Shown: positions 1 through 8,044, counted from the first letter of the stretch. The stretch: DNA of 64,000 bases from Nocardioides sp. L-11A (GCA_029961745.1 CP124680.1:930001-994000), one strand, 5' to 3'. Numbers and translations are program-made. The notes: a model not told the origin generated them from the letters alone.

Positions 1-1652
1 ACGACGTCGAGGAGTTGCGGGCCGGCGTACGCGCGGACCTGCCCGACGGGGTCCGGGCCGAGGTCACCGGCCCGGCCGCGATCCAGGGCGACCTGGCCCG
101 GGTGTTCGAGGGTGCCGACCTCACCCTGCTCGCGGTGACCGCGTCGGTCGTGGCGGTGCTGCTGATCATCACCTACCGCTCGCCGGTCCTGTGGCTGGTG
201 CCGTTGCTCGTCGTCGGTCTCACCGACCGGCTCGCGGCCGTGGCCGCGACCCATCTCCTCACCGCGCTCGACGTCGCCTTCGACCAGTCGACGACGGGTA
301 TCCTCTCGGTGCTGGTGTTCGGTGCGGGCACCGACTACGCGCTGCTGTTGATCTCGCGCTACCGCGACGAGCTGCGCCGGACCCCGAGCCGGCCCGAGGC
401 GATGGCCCGCGCCTGGACGCGCACGGGCGAGGCCGTGCTGGCCAGCGCGGCCACCGTGGTCGTGGCGCTGCTGGCGCTGCTGCTGTCCGCCTTCCCGACC
501 ACCCGCGGCCTGGGCCTGGCCTGCGCCATCGGCGTCGTGGTCGCGGCGTTCGCCGTCCTGGTCGTACTGCCCCTGGCCCTGGTGGTCTTCCCGCGGTGGA
601 TCTTCTGGCCCCGCCGGCCGGTGGTGGGGGAGCCGGCCCTCTCGGAGGGGCGCTCGTTCTGGCGCCGGGTGGGCGACGTGGTGGCGCGGCGGCCGGTCCG
701 CGCCGCGGCGGCGGGTCTGGTCGTCCTGGCGGTGATGGCGAGCGGCATGCTCGGCATCCGCAGCGGGCTGTCGGAGGCCGACCAGTTCATCGACACCCCC
801 GAGTCGATCGCCGCCGCCGGGCGGCTGGCCGCCTCCTTCCCGGCCGGCAGCGCCGACCCCGCGGTCGTGCTGACCCGGGCCGACGTCGGGGCCGTCGTCC
901 GGGCGGCCGAGGGGGCCGACGGTGTCGAGTCGGCACGACCGGCCGGGGAGCACGACGGCCGGAGCCGCATCGACGTCGTGCTCGCCCACGCGCCCGGTAC
1001 GCCGGAGGCCCGGGCCGACGTCGCCGCGCTCCGCACGGCGCTGGCCGGGTTCCCGGACACCCTGGTCGGCGGCACCGATGCCGAGGACGTCGACACCGAC
1101 GCGGCCACCGGCGCCGACCGCGGGCTGATCCTGCCGGTCATCCTGGCCGTGGTCCTGCTGGCGCTGGGTCTCCTCCTGCGCTCGGTGGTGGCGCCGGTCG
1201 TGCTGGTGCTCACCGTGGTCGCGACCTACCTGGCGGCCCTCGGCGCGGGGTGGCTGCTGAGCACCGGTCTGTTCGGCTTCGACCGGCTCGATGTCGGCGT
1301 GCCCCTCCAGGCGTTCCTGTTCCTGGTGGCGCTCGGCGTCGACTACAACATCTTCCTCGTCGCGCGGGCGGCCGAGGAGGCGCGCCGCCACGGGGCCCGC
1401 GAGGGAATGCTGCGTGCGCTGGCGTCCACCGGCGGGGTGATCACCAGTGCGGGCATCCTGCTCGCCGCCGTGTTCGCCGTCCTCGGCGTGCTCCCGCTCG
1501 TCGTCCTGGCTCAGCTCGGCATCGTGATCTGCGTCGGCGTGCTGCTCGACACGCTGCTGGTGCGCACGGTCCTGGTGCCGGCCGTCGCGGTCCGCCTGGG
1601 CGACCGGTTCTGGTGGCCGCGGCGGGTCGGCGAGGACGCCGGCCGGGCATGA
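1..1652 (+). CDS. MMPL-family (RND) membrane exporter, 5' partial
   Basis: The frame enters from the left edge (first complete codon at base 3), so the N-terminus and first membrane helix lie outside the window. It is an RND-superfamily MMPL protein, a proton-driven plasma-membrane exporter of lipids or other hydrophobic compounds. The visible part covers the end of the first extracytoplasmic loop, a block of about five helices, a second loop (roughly residues 250-365) and a final helix block to the C-terminus. The motifs GAGTDY and GVDYN sit in the two pseudo-symmetric helices and carry the Asp-Tyr pair that forms the proton relay in mycobacterial MmpL3. The substrate cannot be told from sequence. 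A strong hairpin follows the stop. Confidence 0.9.
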   Translation, partial: DVEELRAGVRADLPDGVRAEVTGPAAIQGDLARVFEGADLTLLAVTASVVAVLLIITYRSPVLWLVPLLVVGLTDRLAAVAATHLLTALDVAFDQSTTGILSVLVFGAGTDYALLLISRYRDELRRTPSRPEAMARAWTRTGEAVLASAATVVVALLALLLSAFPTTRGLGLACAIGVVVAAFAVLVVLPLALVVFPRWIFWPRRPVVGEPALSEGRSFWRRVGDVVARRPVRAAAAGLVVLAVMASGMLGIRSGLSEADQFIDTPESIAAAGRLAASFPAGSADPAVVLTRADVGAVVRAAEGADGVESARPAGEHDGRSRIDVVLAHAPGTPEARADVAALRTALAGFPDTLVGGTDAEDVDTDAATGADRGLILPVILAVVLLALGLLLRSVVAPVVLVLTVVATYLAALGAGWLLSTGLFGFDRLDVGVPLQAFLFLVALGVDYNIFLVARAAEEARRHGAREGMLRALASTGGVITSAGILLAAVFAVLGVLPLVVLAQLGIVICVGVLLDTLLVRTVLVPAVAVRLGDRFWWPRRVGEDAGRA

Positions 1653-1670
1653 GAGCCGGAGGAGACGACG

Positions 1671-1699
1671 AGACCCCCGCCGGAGTCCGGCGGGGGTCT
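1671..1699. terminator. Bidirectional terminator between MMPL gene and tRNA-Phe
   Basis: A perfect 13-bp stem (1671-1683 with 1687-1699) closes a 3-nt loop. It lies between the MMPL stop and the 3' end of the oppositely oriented tRNA-Phe, so it can serve both. No T-tract follows, as is common in GC-rich actinobacteria. Confidence 0.75.
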
Positions 1700-1708
1700 G
1701 GTCTGCGG

Positions 1709-1782
1709 TGGGCAGGGGCGGGGTCGAACCGCCGACCTATCACTTTTCAGGCGATCGCTCGTACCAACTGAGCTACCTGCCC
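1709..1782 (-). tRNA. tRNA-Phe (GAA)
   Basis: Read on the minus strand this folds as a complete cloverleaf: 7-bp acceptor stem, D-arm with AGTTGGTA, anticodon loop CTGAAAA giving anticodon GAA, and T-arm with TTCGACC. The 3' CCA is not encoded. A possible -10 (TAAGGT on the minus strand, 1795-1800) lies about 13 nt upstream. Confidence 0.95.
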
Positions 1783-1896
1783 AAGCAGTCGCCTACCTTA
1801 CCGGAGGGTGCGCCGACGTACGAAAGCGGCGGCGACATCCGATCGATCCGGCCCTCGGTGCACGCTCGCGATGAGCGGGCGCACCCCGCCGGGCAC

Positions 1897-1902
1897 TATG
1901 CT
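1897..1902 (+). promoter_or_regulatory. Candidate -10 for tRNA-Glu
   Basis: TATGCT lies 33 nt upstream of the tRNA-Glu 5' end in otherwise GC-rich sequence. No convincing -35 is visible, so this is tentative. Confidence 0.4.
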
Positions 1903-1935
1903 GGCGCGCGCCGTGCGGACCTGTCCGCGCGGTGG

Positions 1936-2008
1936 GCCCCCATCGTCTAGCGGCCTAGGACACCGCCCTTTCACGGCGGGTACGCCGGTTCGAATCCGGT
2001 TGGGGGTG
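1936..2008 (+). tRNA. tRNA-Glu (TTC)
   Basis: Cloverleaf with acceptor GCCCCCA paired to TGGGGGT (G1-U72 wobble), anticodon loop CTTTCAC giving TTC, and T-loop TTCGAAT. The discriminator is G and CCA is not encoded. It is followed after 95 nt by tRNA-Asp on the same strand. Confidence 0.95.
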
Positions 2009-2034
2009 CGCTTGTCCGTCGACGTGGCTCCCGA

Positions 2035-2065
2035 TTGGGACTCACGGAGGTGGATGGGTTAGAGT
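2035..2065 (+). promoter_or_regulatory. Candidate promoter for tRNA-Asp
   Basis: TTGGGA (2035-2040) and TAGAGT (2060-2065) are separated by 19 bp and end 38 nt before the tRNA-Asp. This suggests tRNA-Asp has its own promoter; the spacer is slightly long. Confidence 0.45.
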
Positions 2066-2103
2066 TCCATCCGCTTCACCGCGCGACAGCAAGGTGAGCG
2101 AAT

Positions 2104-2180
2104 GGCCCTGTAGCGCAGTTGGTTAGCGCGCCGCCCTGTCACGGCGGAGGTCGCGAGTTCGAGTCTCGTCAGGGTCGCCA
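2104..2180 (+). tRNA. tRNA-Asp (GTC)
   Basis: Cloverleaf with acceptor GGCCCTG/CAGGGTC, anticodon loop CTGTCAC giving GTC, and T-loop TTCGAGT. The CCA end is encoded (2178-2180), unlike the other three tRNAs here. A hairpin terminator follows directly, and a decayed toxin-antitoxin pair lies just beyond. Confidence 0.95.
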
Positions 2181-2182
2181 GC

Positions 2183-2210
2183 AGCCCGGATCGCAAGGTC
2201 CGGGCTTCTT
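2183..2210 (+). terminator. Terminator after tRNA-Asp
   Basis: An 8-bp stem (agcccgga with tccgggct) closes an 8-nt loop and is followed by a short T-rich run (tctt). It lies 3 nt after the encoded CCA. Confidence 0.75.
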
Positions 2211-2277
2211 GCATTTCCGGGCCGCCGGTCAGGTGCCACCGTCTGCCGGCTGATCCACCTGTTCCGAGGGCCCGCCC

Positions 2278-2451
2278 GACGATCAGGTCGAGGTCGTGCT
2301 CGCAGACGTACGTCGGTTGACCACGACGAAACCTGTGGGTGAGTGGCCACCGAGGTTCTTCGGCATCGGCGCATCCACGGACGGCCGCACCGACAACGCA
2401 CGTCGGGCCGACGAGATCCTCGCCGAGGGGTTCGGCGCTCGCCGGTCGTGA
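2278..2451 (+). pseudogene. Remnant of a VapB-like antitoxin (3' part)
   Basis: The frame ending TGA at 2449-2451 encodes WPPRFFGIGASTDGRTDN followed by ARRADEILAEGFGARRS. I recognise this as the C-terminal tail of a family of small antitoxins found upstream of PIN-domain toxins. There is no start codon or N-terminal DNA-binding part: the frame runs into unrelated sequence toward the tRNA-Asp terminator. The stop overlaps the toxin GTG start, the usual coupling for such operons. I read it as the 3' remnant of a truncated antitoxin gene. The subfamily is inferred from memory. Confidence 0.55.
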
Positions 2452-2791
2452 TCATCTGCGATACGGGCCCGATCTTCGCGGCGGCCGATCGCCAGGACGC
2501 CGACCACCATGCCTGTGTCGAGCTCTTCACCGGTCTGCGGCTGGCAGGCAGACGTCTGCTGTTGCCGCAGACCGTCTTGGTCGAGTGGGTTACCTGCTCG
2601 AGGCCAAGGTGGGGACGTTCGCAGAGGTCGGCCTTCCTCAAGTCGATCGCAGGTGGGAGCGTCGAGCTCGCGGATCTCACGCCGTCGGCTGTCACTCGCA
2701 TCGCCGGGCATCGCGACACGGGCACATCGGCACTTCCGGGTCGCACGGCCCCGGACACGTGGACGCGTTCACCCTCCTGGCACAGCCATGA
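2448..2791 (+). pseudogene. Decayed VapC-like PIN-domain toxin
   Basis: From GTG 2448 the frame reads VVIICDTGPIFAAADRQD, the first catalytic Asp region of VapC-type PIN ribonucleases, and continues through a helical segment to PQTVLVE. Then a one-base loss shifts the expected GYLLEAKVGTFAE into another frame. A one-base gain restores the original frame at SAFLKSIAGGSVELADLTP. The expected middle segment with the distal acidic residues is absent. The usual C-terminal tail (RHFRVARP, then GHVDAFTLLAQP) is split over two further frames and stops at 2791. With two frame changes and an internal deletion it cannot make an active toxin. Confidence 0.7.
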
Positions 2792-2938
2792 CCCTGAAGT
2801 CTGGACGCTTCTCGGAGTCGACTCAGTTTCCGACGACTGCCTGCGTCGAACTGCCCGTAGCGGACTTCTGGATCTGCAGAATTGAGTGCGTTCCTGCACG
2901 GCCCACGCGACAATGACCGTGACCCGAGGAGGACGTCA

Positions 2939-3145
2939 ATGCGTCGTGAGATCGCGTTTCGCGCGGCGGTGGGCACCCTCTATGGGGTCGCAGCGGTCGC
3001 CTGCCTGGTTCTCTTGCGGGGAGTCGAGACTTTCTGGGATGTGCTGGCGATTGTCGTCGGCAGCGCCGGCCTGGCCGGGCTCATCCACTGGCTGGCTCTG
3101 CGGGTCTACGAGAGTCGGTACAGGCGGCGTGTTGTCGAGCAGTAG
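2939..3145 (+). CDS. Small two-helix membrane protein
   Basis: A 68-residue protein with a good ribosome binding site (gaggagg, about 7 nt before ATG 2939). Two hydrophobic segments (about residues 8-27 and 32-52) with a basic tail (RYRRRVVEQ) predict an integral membrane protein with a cytoplasmic C-terminus. I do not recognise a family. It stands alone between the decayed toxin and a 300-bp gap, so its context says nothing about function. Confidence 0.6.
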   Translation: MRREIAFRAAVGTLYGVAAVACLVLLRGVETFWDVLAIVVGSAGLAGLIHWLALRVYESRYRRRVVEQ

Positions 3146-3452
3146 ACGCATCACCTCCATGCGCCGCGCCATGCCATGTCCTGGCTCGTGCCATGAGTCC
3201 GTAGTCGTTCACCGTCGGTGTCCGGTGTGAGCTGCGTCCGTACGTGTGGCGGCGCCAGCAGACGTGCACGCCACCGGTCCGTCGGCACATGCCGTGGTCC
3301 CCGCGGACGTGGGCGCGGCACGTGGCGCGACAAGTGGTTGCGCGCGGTGGTGCTCGACTCATTGGATCGGTTGGGGCTCCTTGTAGAGGACATGGGCCGA
3401 GGTGAGCGGCCTTCGGCCGCGAGGCGCTGGGTGCCCCCGGCACAATGACGCC
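3146..3452. other. 307-bp intergenic gap, no gene seen
   Basis: No frame on either strand looks like a protein and no RNA fold stands out. There are several ACGTG-containing words and a small hairpin (gcggcc-ttc-ggccgc, 3406-3420) just before the next gene. The sequence may be degraded, like the toxin-antitoxin remnant nearby. Confidence 0.5.
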
Positions 3453-3809
3453 ATGCCCGTCGAGATGAGCCCCGAGGACTTCGATGCCCTCGTCGACCGC
3501 GCCCTCGACGACATCCCCGAGGAGCTGGCCCGCCTCGTGCACAACGTGGTCGTGCTGGTCGAGGACGAGCCGCCCGAGGGGGAGCCCGACGACCTGCTCG
3601 GCCTGTACGACGGCGTGGCGCTCACCGAGCGCGGCGGCGGCCTGCTGCCGCAGCTGCCCGATCGGATCTTCCTCTTCCGGGGGCCGCTGCTGGACATGTG
3701 CGACGACGAGGACCACCTCGCCGAGGAGGTCCGGATCACCGTGGTCCACGAGGTCGCCCACCACTTCGGGATCGACGACGCCCGGTTGCACGACCTCGGC
3801 TACGCCTAG
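3453..3809 (+). CDS. Zincin-like metallopeptidase family protein (PF06262 type)
   Basis: A 118-residue acidic protein starting at ATG 3453. It carries HEVAHHFGIDD near residues 99-109. This HExxH plus distal Asp matches the small minimal-metalloprotease family (PF06262, formerly DUF1025) common in actinobacteria. The helical N-terminus (MSPEDFDALVDRALDDIP) and the ITVVHE lead-in are typical. The physiological substrate is unknown for the family. It is monocistronic here, with a weak CACAAT hexamer 6 nt before the start that could make it leaderless. Confidence 0.85.
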   Translation: MPVEMSPEDFDALVDRALDDIPEELARLVHNVVVLVEDEPPEGEPDDLLGLYDGVALTERGGGLLPQLPDRIFLFRGPLLDMCDDEDHLAEEVRITVVHEVAHHFGIDDARLHDLGYA

Positions 3810-3882
3810 CTCGGGGAACCCAGGGTCCGGTTGCTCCGCGGGTGTAAGCCGTGCGTAAGTGGCTCGCCGGAGCCTGGGGCGC

Positions 3883-4482
3883 ATGATCGAGATGACAAGA
3901 GACAAGAGGTCGTCCGGCTGCCGCCGCAGCCGGACGGCACTGGCAGCGACGGCGACGCTGGTGGCGGTGGTCCTCGCGGGCCTGGTGGCTGCGCCCGGCG
4001 CGGGAGCGGCCCAGGCGCGCGACACCGGCGCCGCGGCGGCGAAGAAGGGCGTCAAGTGGGACCGGATCAGAACGGACTCGTGCCCCTGCGGCTTCAACCA
4101 GCGCTGGAACTGGTTCGCCTCGTTCCTCAAGGACAAGGGCGGCGTGGGGGTCGTCGCGACGGTCTACCCGTCCTCGGCGCCGTACCGCAGGACGGCGGCC
4201 CTGTTCCAGGCGGAGTGGCATCCGAAGGGGCAGGTGCTGCGCCTGCGCGATCTCAAGGCCGATGGCGACGCGTTCTACGTGACGCTGCTCGGCTCGGACA
4301 CCGGCACGTCGTACGGGTCCTACCGGGTGCCGTCCGGGCAGCGGTCGACGACGCTCCGACTCGATGACGAGATCTTCGACGGCGAGTCGCTCGAGATGTA
4401 CATCAACGACAGCCTCAGGCCGGGCGGCTACGACGACATCGACTGGGACCAGTTGGTGAGGATCGACCGGTTGTACGGCTGA
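3883..4482 (+). CDS. Secreted protein of unknown function
   Basis: A 199-residue protein from ATG 3883 (ATG 3892 is also possible). The N-terminus has a run of Arg/Lys, then a hydrophobic stretch (ALAATATLVAVVLAGLVAA) ending in AGAAQA, a likely Sec signal peptide cleaved near residue 40. The mature part holds CPCGF early on and is rich in aromatic and charged residues (NQRWNWF, DIDWDQL), suggesting a compact extracellular beta domain. I do not recognise the family. A strong terminator hairpin follows, so it is transcribed alone. Confidence 0.65.
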   Translation: MIEMTRDKRSSGCRRSRTALAATATLVAVVLAGLVAAPGAGAAQARDTGAAAAKKGVKWDRIRTDSCPCGFNQRWNWFASFLKDKGGVGVVATVYPSSAPYRRTAALFQAEWHPKGQVLRLRDLKADGDAFYVTLLGSDTGTSYGSYRVPSGQRSTTLRLDDEIFDGESLEMYINDSLRPGGYDDIDWDQLVRIDRLYG

Positions 4483-4518
4483 CGGCGTACAGCTGAGGAG
4501 GCCGCCCGGAGCCTCGCG

Positions 4519-4556
4519 GCCCCGCGACCGGTGCCCCTACCGGCCGCGGGGCACTT
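4519..4556 (+). terminator. Terminator after the secreted-protein gene
   Basis: A long hairpin has an outer stem gccccgcg/cgcggggc (4519-4526 with 4545-4552) and an inner stem ccggt/accgg, followed by acttt. It ends 5 bp before the -10 hexamer of the next gene. Confidence 0.75.
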
Positions 4557-4560
4557 TGCC

Positions 4561-4566
4561 TACGCT
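4561..4566 (+). promoter_or_regulatory. -10 hexamer, leaderless SARP gene
   Basis: TACGCT is followed by 6 nt and then GTG 4573, which places transcription start on the start codon. This spacing recurs throughout the window and supports GTG 4573 over upstream starts. Confidence 0.6.
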
Positions 4567-4572
4567 GGTGAG

Positions 4573-6249
4573 GTGTCTCTACGGGTGATGGGCACGACCG
4601 AGGTGATCGGAGCCGCGGGCGATCGGGAGCGGATCACCGGGCGTCTGCAGCGCACACTGCTCGCGACGCTGGTGGTCAACGGCGCGGGCTGGACGCCGCC
4701 GCACGTCCTGATCGAGGCGCTGTGGCCGGACGACCCGGGTCCGGGGGCCGAGGGCCGCCTGCACGTCCTGGTCCATCGCCTCCGCGCGCGGATCGGTGAC
4801 GGCGTCGTTGTCCGGGGCGAGCACGGCTACCGCCTCGATCCCGGCGTCGAGGTCGATGTCTGGACGTTCGAGCGCGCGATGAGCTGCTGGCTGCGCGACC
4901 ACGGCCGGCTGACCCGCTCCGGTCTCGCGCTGGAGCGGCTGGAGCAGGTGCTCGGGCTGTGGCAGGGGCTGCCTTTCGCCCAGCTCGACGACCAGCGGGT
5001 CGCCGCGGAGCAGGCGCGGCTGCTCGAGATGCAGGTGTCGGGGCAGGAGACTCGGTTCCAGCACCTGCTGGACCGGGGCGAGCACGTCGTCGTGCTGCGC
5101 GACGTCGTGTCCCTCGCGCGGCAGCACCCCTGGCGGGAGCGGCTGCGGGTGGTCTGGATGACCGCGTTGCTGCGCGCCGGGCGCCGGGCCGACGCGCTTC
5201 GCCTGTACGCCGAGGCCGAGCGGGACCTGCGCGCCGAGCTCGGGGTCGAGCCGGGGCGTGAGCTGCAGGAGCTGCGGCGACTGGCGGCCAGCGGCGACTG
5301 GGCCGGTCCCCTCGCGGCACCGGCCGTGACAGCGGATCCGGACTCAGCGGGCGTCGACGGCCGCCATGCCGCCGGTCAGCGGGAGCTGGCGGAGCGCTGG
5401 GCCGTCGCCGGCAGACTGGGTGAGGCGTTGCGTCTCCTCGGCCAGATCGAGGTGCACTGTCGGGCCAACGGCCTGCGCGACGAGCTGGCCCTGCTGCTGC
5501 GCTCGATGGCGGTGGTGAACTGCCAGATCGGCGACCTGGAGCGCGGCCTGCGGCTGGTCCGGGAGTCGGTGGACGTGGCGGAGCAGCCCGGTCCCGCCGC
5601 GCTTTCTCGGGTGTCCGAGGCGCTGATCCTGACTCACCTGCGACGTACGGACGACGCCGAGCGGGTCCTCGCCGCCCTCGCGCCCGACCAGTGGACGCCG
5701 GGGCCGGCGGTGCTGTGGTGGCGGGCCCGGGCCCAGGTGCTGCGGCGCCGCGGTGTCCAGGACGGCGCGGTCATGGCGGCGCGGCGAGGCGTCGCCCTGG
5801 CCCGGAAGGGCGCGGATCCCGGGTACCGGGCCCTGGTCCACGTCGACCTCGGCAGCGCGCTGCGCGATGCCGGGGACCGGACCTGCCTGGGGTGGTTCCG
5901 CTCCTCGGTCGAGCTGGCGCGTTCGGCCGGTGCGCGACCGGCAGCGGCACTGGCGCACGGGGCGACCGCGAAGGCGTGGCTGCGGTTCGACGAGCCCGGC
6001 CGCTCCGCGGTCCACGGCCGCGAGGCCCTGGGCCTGGCGCGGGAGTGCGGCGCCTGGGGACTGGCCGGTCGGGCCGCGCTCCGCCTCGCCGACGCGACCG
6101 AGCTGCTCGGCGATCCGGTCCGCGCCGCGTGGTACCGCACCGAGGGCCTCTCGCACTACCGCCGCGTCGACTATCCCCTCGCGCCGCGGGAGCGCGACCG
6201 GGTGGTCGCCCTGGTCGCCGCGGCCGAGGAGTCCCTGGTCACGTCCTAG
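4573..6249 (+). CDS. SARP/AfsR-family transcriptional regulator (BTAD domain)
   Basis: A 558-residue protein. Residues about 1-95 form an OmpR-type winged helix beginning with the SARP beta-strand (LRVMGTTEVIG) and including ALWPDD and VHRLRARIG. Residues about 100-245 are the bacterial transcriptional activation domain (DVWTFERA ... HPWRERLRVVWMTALLRAGRRADALRLY). The rest is helical, TPR-like repeats. There is no NB-ARC ATPase domain, so it is a mid-size SARP rather than full AfsR. Such proteins activate secondary-metabolism or developmental genes; no target cluster is adjacent. It converges with fluC, and the two stop codons overlap. Confidence 0.85.
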   Translation: MSLRVMGTTEVIGAAGDRERITGRLQRTLLATLVVNGAGWTPPHVLIEALWPDDPGPGAEGRLHVLVHRLRARIGDGVVVRGEHGYRLDPGVEVDVWTFERAMSCWLRDHGRLTRSGLALERLEQVLGLWQGLPFAQLDDQRVAAEQARLLEMQVSGQETRFQHLLDRGEHVVVLRDVVSLARQHPWRERLRVVWMTALLRAGRRADALRLYAEAERDLRAELGVEPGRELQELRRLAASGDWAGPLAAPAVTADPDSAGVDGRHAAGQRELAERWAVAGRLGEALRLLGQIEVHCRANGLRDELALLLRSMAVVNCQIGDLERGLRLVRESVDVAEQPGPAALSRVSEALILTHLRRTDDAERVLAALAPDQWTPGPAVLWWRARAQVLRRRGVQDGAVMAARRGVALARKGADPGYRALVHVDLGSALRDAGDRTCLGWFRSSVELARSAGARPAAALAHGATAKAWLRFDEPGRSAVHGREALGLARECGAWGLAGRAALRLADATELLGDPVRAAWYRTEGLSHYRRVDYPLAPRERDRVVALVAAAEESLVTS

Positions 6250-6575
6250 CCCCCGGTCGCCCGGAATCCCGCCGCGCAGGCCGCCAGTCCGAGCACGATG
6301 GTGACGCCGGCGTACGCCGCGCCGCGCCGCGGGCCGAGGTCGCGTGCCTGCACGGCGAGCGAGGAGTACGTCGACAGCCCGCCGCAGAAGCCCGTCCCGA
6401 CCAGGGCCAGGGTGGAGCCGCCGACCGACCACCCTGCGCAGGCGCCCAGCACCAGACTCGCGATGGTGTTCGCGGCGAGTGTGCCGCGGTGCCAGAGGCC
6501 GTCGAAGCGCTGGCCCAGCGCGTAGCGCAGGGGCGCGCCGACGGCGGCGCCGAGCGCGACGAGGAGGACGTTCAT
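6246..6575 (-). CDS. crcB: Fluoride channel subunit FluC/CrcB (second gene)
   Basis: A 109-residue protein of four hydrophobic segments with the family signature NTIASLVLG and GGLSTYSS, the latter lining the fluoride pore. FluC works as a dual-topology dimer that lets fluoride leave the cell. In organisms with two adjacent genes, as here, the products usually form a heterodimer in opposed topologies. It lies 7 nt downstream of the other fluC gene and is the last gene of the operon starting at 7964. Confidence 0.9.
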   Translation of the reverse strand: MNVLLVALGAAVGAPLRYALGQRFDGLWHRGTLAANTIASLVLGACAGWSVGGSTLALVGTGFCGGLSTYSSLAVQARDLGPRRGAAYAGVTIVLGLAACAAGFRATGG

Positions 6576-6582
6576 CGCGCGC

Positions 6583-6981
6583 TCACAGCTCGTCCTCCGC
6601 AGGCAGCGGCGGCGCCAGCAGGCCGACCAGGTTGACCGCCACCAGGCAGGCGATCAGGGTGCCGGCGACATAGGCGAGCGCGAGACCGGCCCGGCCGTCG
6701 GCGAGCAGCGCCCGCGCCTGCTCGGACGTGGCGGAGAAGGTCGTGTAGCCGCCGAGCACGCCGGGGCCCAGCGCCGCCGCCCAGACCGCCGAGCGGCGGG
6801 CGAGGGGGAGCAGCAGCAGGGCGGCGAGCAGGGTCGATCCCGAGACGTTGACGGCGAACGTCGTCCAGGGGAAGCCGCTGCCGTCGGCGACCAGCTCGGT
6901 CGCGGCGTACCGGGCGACCGCGCCGAGCGCACCCCCCGCCGCCACGGCCAGCAGCAGCCGCGGGTGGAGGGCAGGCGTCAT
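6583..6981 (-). CDS. crcB: Fluoride channel subunit FluC/CrcB (first gene)
   Basis: A 132-residue four-helix protein with NVSGSTLLA and GGYTTFSATS, the canonical FluC pore motif. It is the partner of the next gene and about 20 residues longer, with an acidic tail (PAEDEL). Its ATG overlaps the stop of the upstream ATPase gene (ATGA, 6978-6981), so translation is coupled. Confidence 0.9.
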   Translation of the reverse strand: MTPALHPRLLLAVAAGGALGAVARYAATELVADGSGFPWTTFAVNVSGSTLLAALLLLPLARRSAVWAAALGPGVLGGYTTFSATSEQARALLADGRAGLALAYVAGTLIACLVAVNLVGLLAPPLPAEDEL

Positions 6982-7964
6982 GCCTGGAGACTAGGGCGCG
7001 CTCCGGAGCCGTTGCCACTGCCCTGCCAGGCGACCGGCGGGGCGCCGACGGCCTGGCGGCGGAACTCGCCGAGGAACCAGATCTGGAAGGACCGCTGCTC
7101 GGGGGTACGGGGCGCGGTCAGCAGCCGCTGGGCGCGGGAGAACTCGTCAGCCGCGTCGAGGAGGTCGATCAGGCCGCCGATCTGCCGGGCGGTCTCCCGC
7201 GGCATCCGCAGCCGCAGGTCGATCGTCGCGCGGCCGTCGGCGTACGCCTTGTCGACCTGCTCGCGGCCCATGTTGGCGCGCAGCGGACGCTCCAGGGCGT
7301 CGAAGTGCTCGGAGAGCACCTTGGCCAGGGGGTAGTCGTCCTCGTGGGCGAGGGCGAGCAGCCGGATCTCGCGGCGCAGGTCGCGGTAGTGGCGCTGGAA
7401 GCGCCCGAAGGCCCCGATCGGGACCCCGTTGATCTGGACGCCGACCTCGCCCACCCGGGTGTGATCGGCCTGGAGGGACGGCATGCTGTGGGTCTGCTGG
7501 TAGGGCGCGCCCTCGGTCTCGGACAGTTCGGGCGCCGGCTCGAACCACACGGCCTTGCCGTCCTCGTCGATCTCGGCCCCCCAGGCCACCGAGGCCCGCG
7601 AGACGATGTCGAGGCCACGGCCGACGGTCGTCAGCGCGGCGAGCTGCTCCTCGTCGAGCTCGTCGAAGGCGTCGAGGTCGAAGGCGTCGATGTCGAAGCC
7701 GCTCGCCTGGGTCGAGGGCTGCGGCGGGATGACGGAGGCGTCGTGCACCTCGAACCGGGGGTGCTCGGCGGTGCCCCGCACCTGGAGCCGGACCGGGGCG
7801 GTGCCGTGCAGGACCGCGTTGGTGACCAGCTCGGAGACGGCGAGCTCGGCGCAGTCGGCGAGGTCCTCGCGACCCAGCTGACCGCAGGTCTGGACCACCC
7901 AGCGTCGTGCGTCGTGCACGATCCGTGGCCCGGGGGCCAGGTCCAGGGTCTGCCGGTGCTGCAC
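6978..7964 (-). CDS. Anti-sigma-type HATPase protein with extra C-terminal domain
   Basis: GTG 7964 has a clear SD (GGAAGG, 8 nt away), giving 328 residues. Residues about 10-150 are a GHKL/HATPase_c_2 fold like RsbW/SpoIIAB-type anti-sigma kinases: AELAVSELVTNAVLHG (N box) and a GRGLDIVSR G-box-like loop. The remaining ~170 residues form an all-helical domain that I do not recognise (HYRDLRREIRLLALAHEDDY ...). It probably binds and controls a sigma factor or a sensor partner. The gene heads an operon with two fluoride channel genes and lies behind a SigB-type promoter, so its regulation fits a stress-sigma circuit. Confidence 0.75.
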   Translation of the reverse strand: MQHRQTLDLAPGPRIVHDARRWVVQTCGQLGREDLADCAELAVSELVTNAVLHGTAPVRLQVRGTAEHPRFEVHDASVIPPQPSTQASGFDIDAFDLDAFDELDEEQLAALTTVGRGLDIVSRASVAWGAEIDEDGKAVWFEPAPELSETEGAPYQQTHSMPSLQADHTRVGEVGVQINGVPIGAFGRFQRHYRDLRREIRLLALAHEDDYPLAKVLSEHFDALERPLRANMGREQVDKAYADGRATIDLRLRMPRETARQIGGLIDLLDAADEFSRAQRLLTAPRTPEQRSFQIWFLGEFRRQAVGAPPVAWQGSGNGSGARPSLQA

Positions 7965-8018
7965 GGAGGAACCTTCCGGGGTCTCGTCCGGTCGATGGAG
8001 GTGGGGATCCCGGGTGCG

Positions 8019-8044
8019 ATACCCCGCCCGGGACACCACTAAAC
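8019..8044 (-). promoter_or_regulatory. SigB/SigF-type promoter for the ATPase-fluC operon
   Basis: On the minus strand GTTT (8041-8044) and GGGTAT (8019-8024) are separated by 16 bp. This matches the actinobacterial general-stress sigma consensus (GTTT-N14-17-GGGTA). It predicts an approximately 50-nt leader before GTG 7964. Confidence 0.65.

Noticed and set aside
3151..3393. An 80-codon minus-strand frame in the 3146-3452 gap
   Set aside because: No SD, biased Arg/Thr/Pro composition and no recognisable features; it looks like noise.
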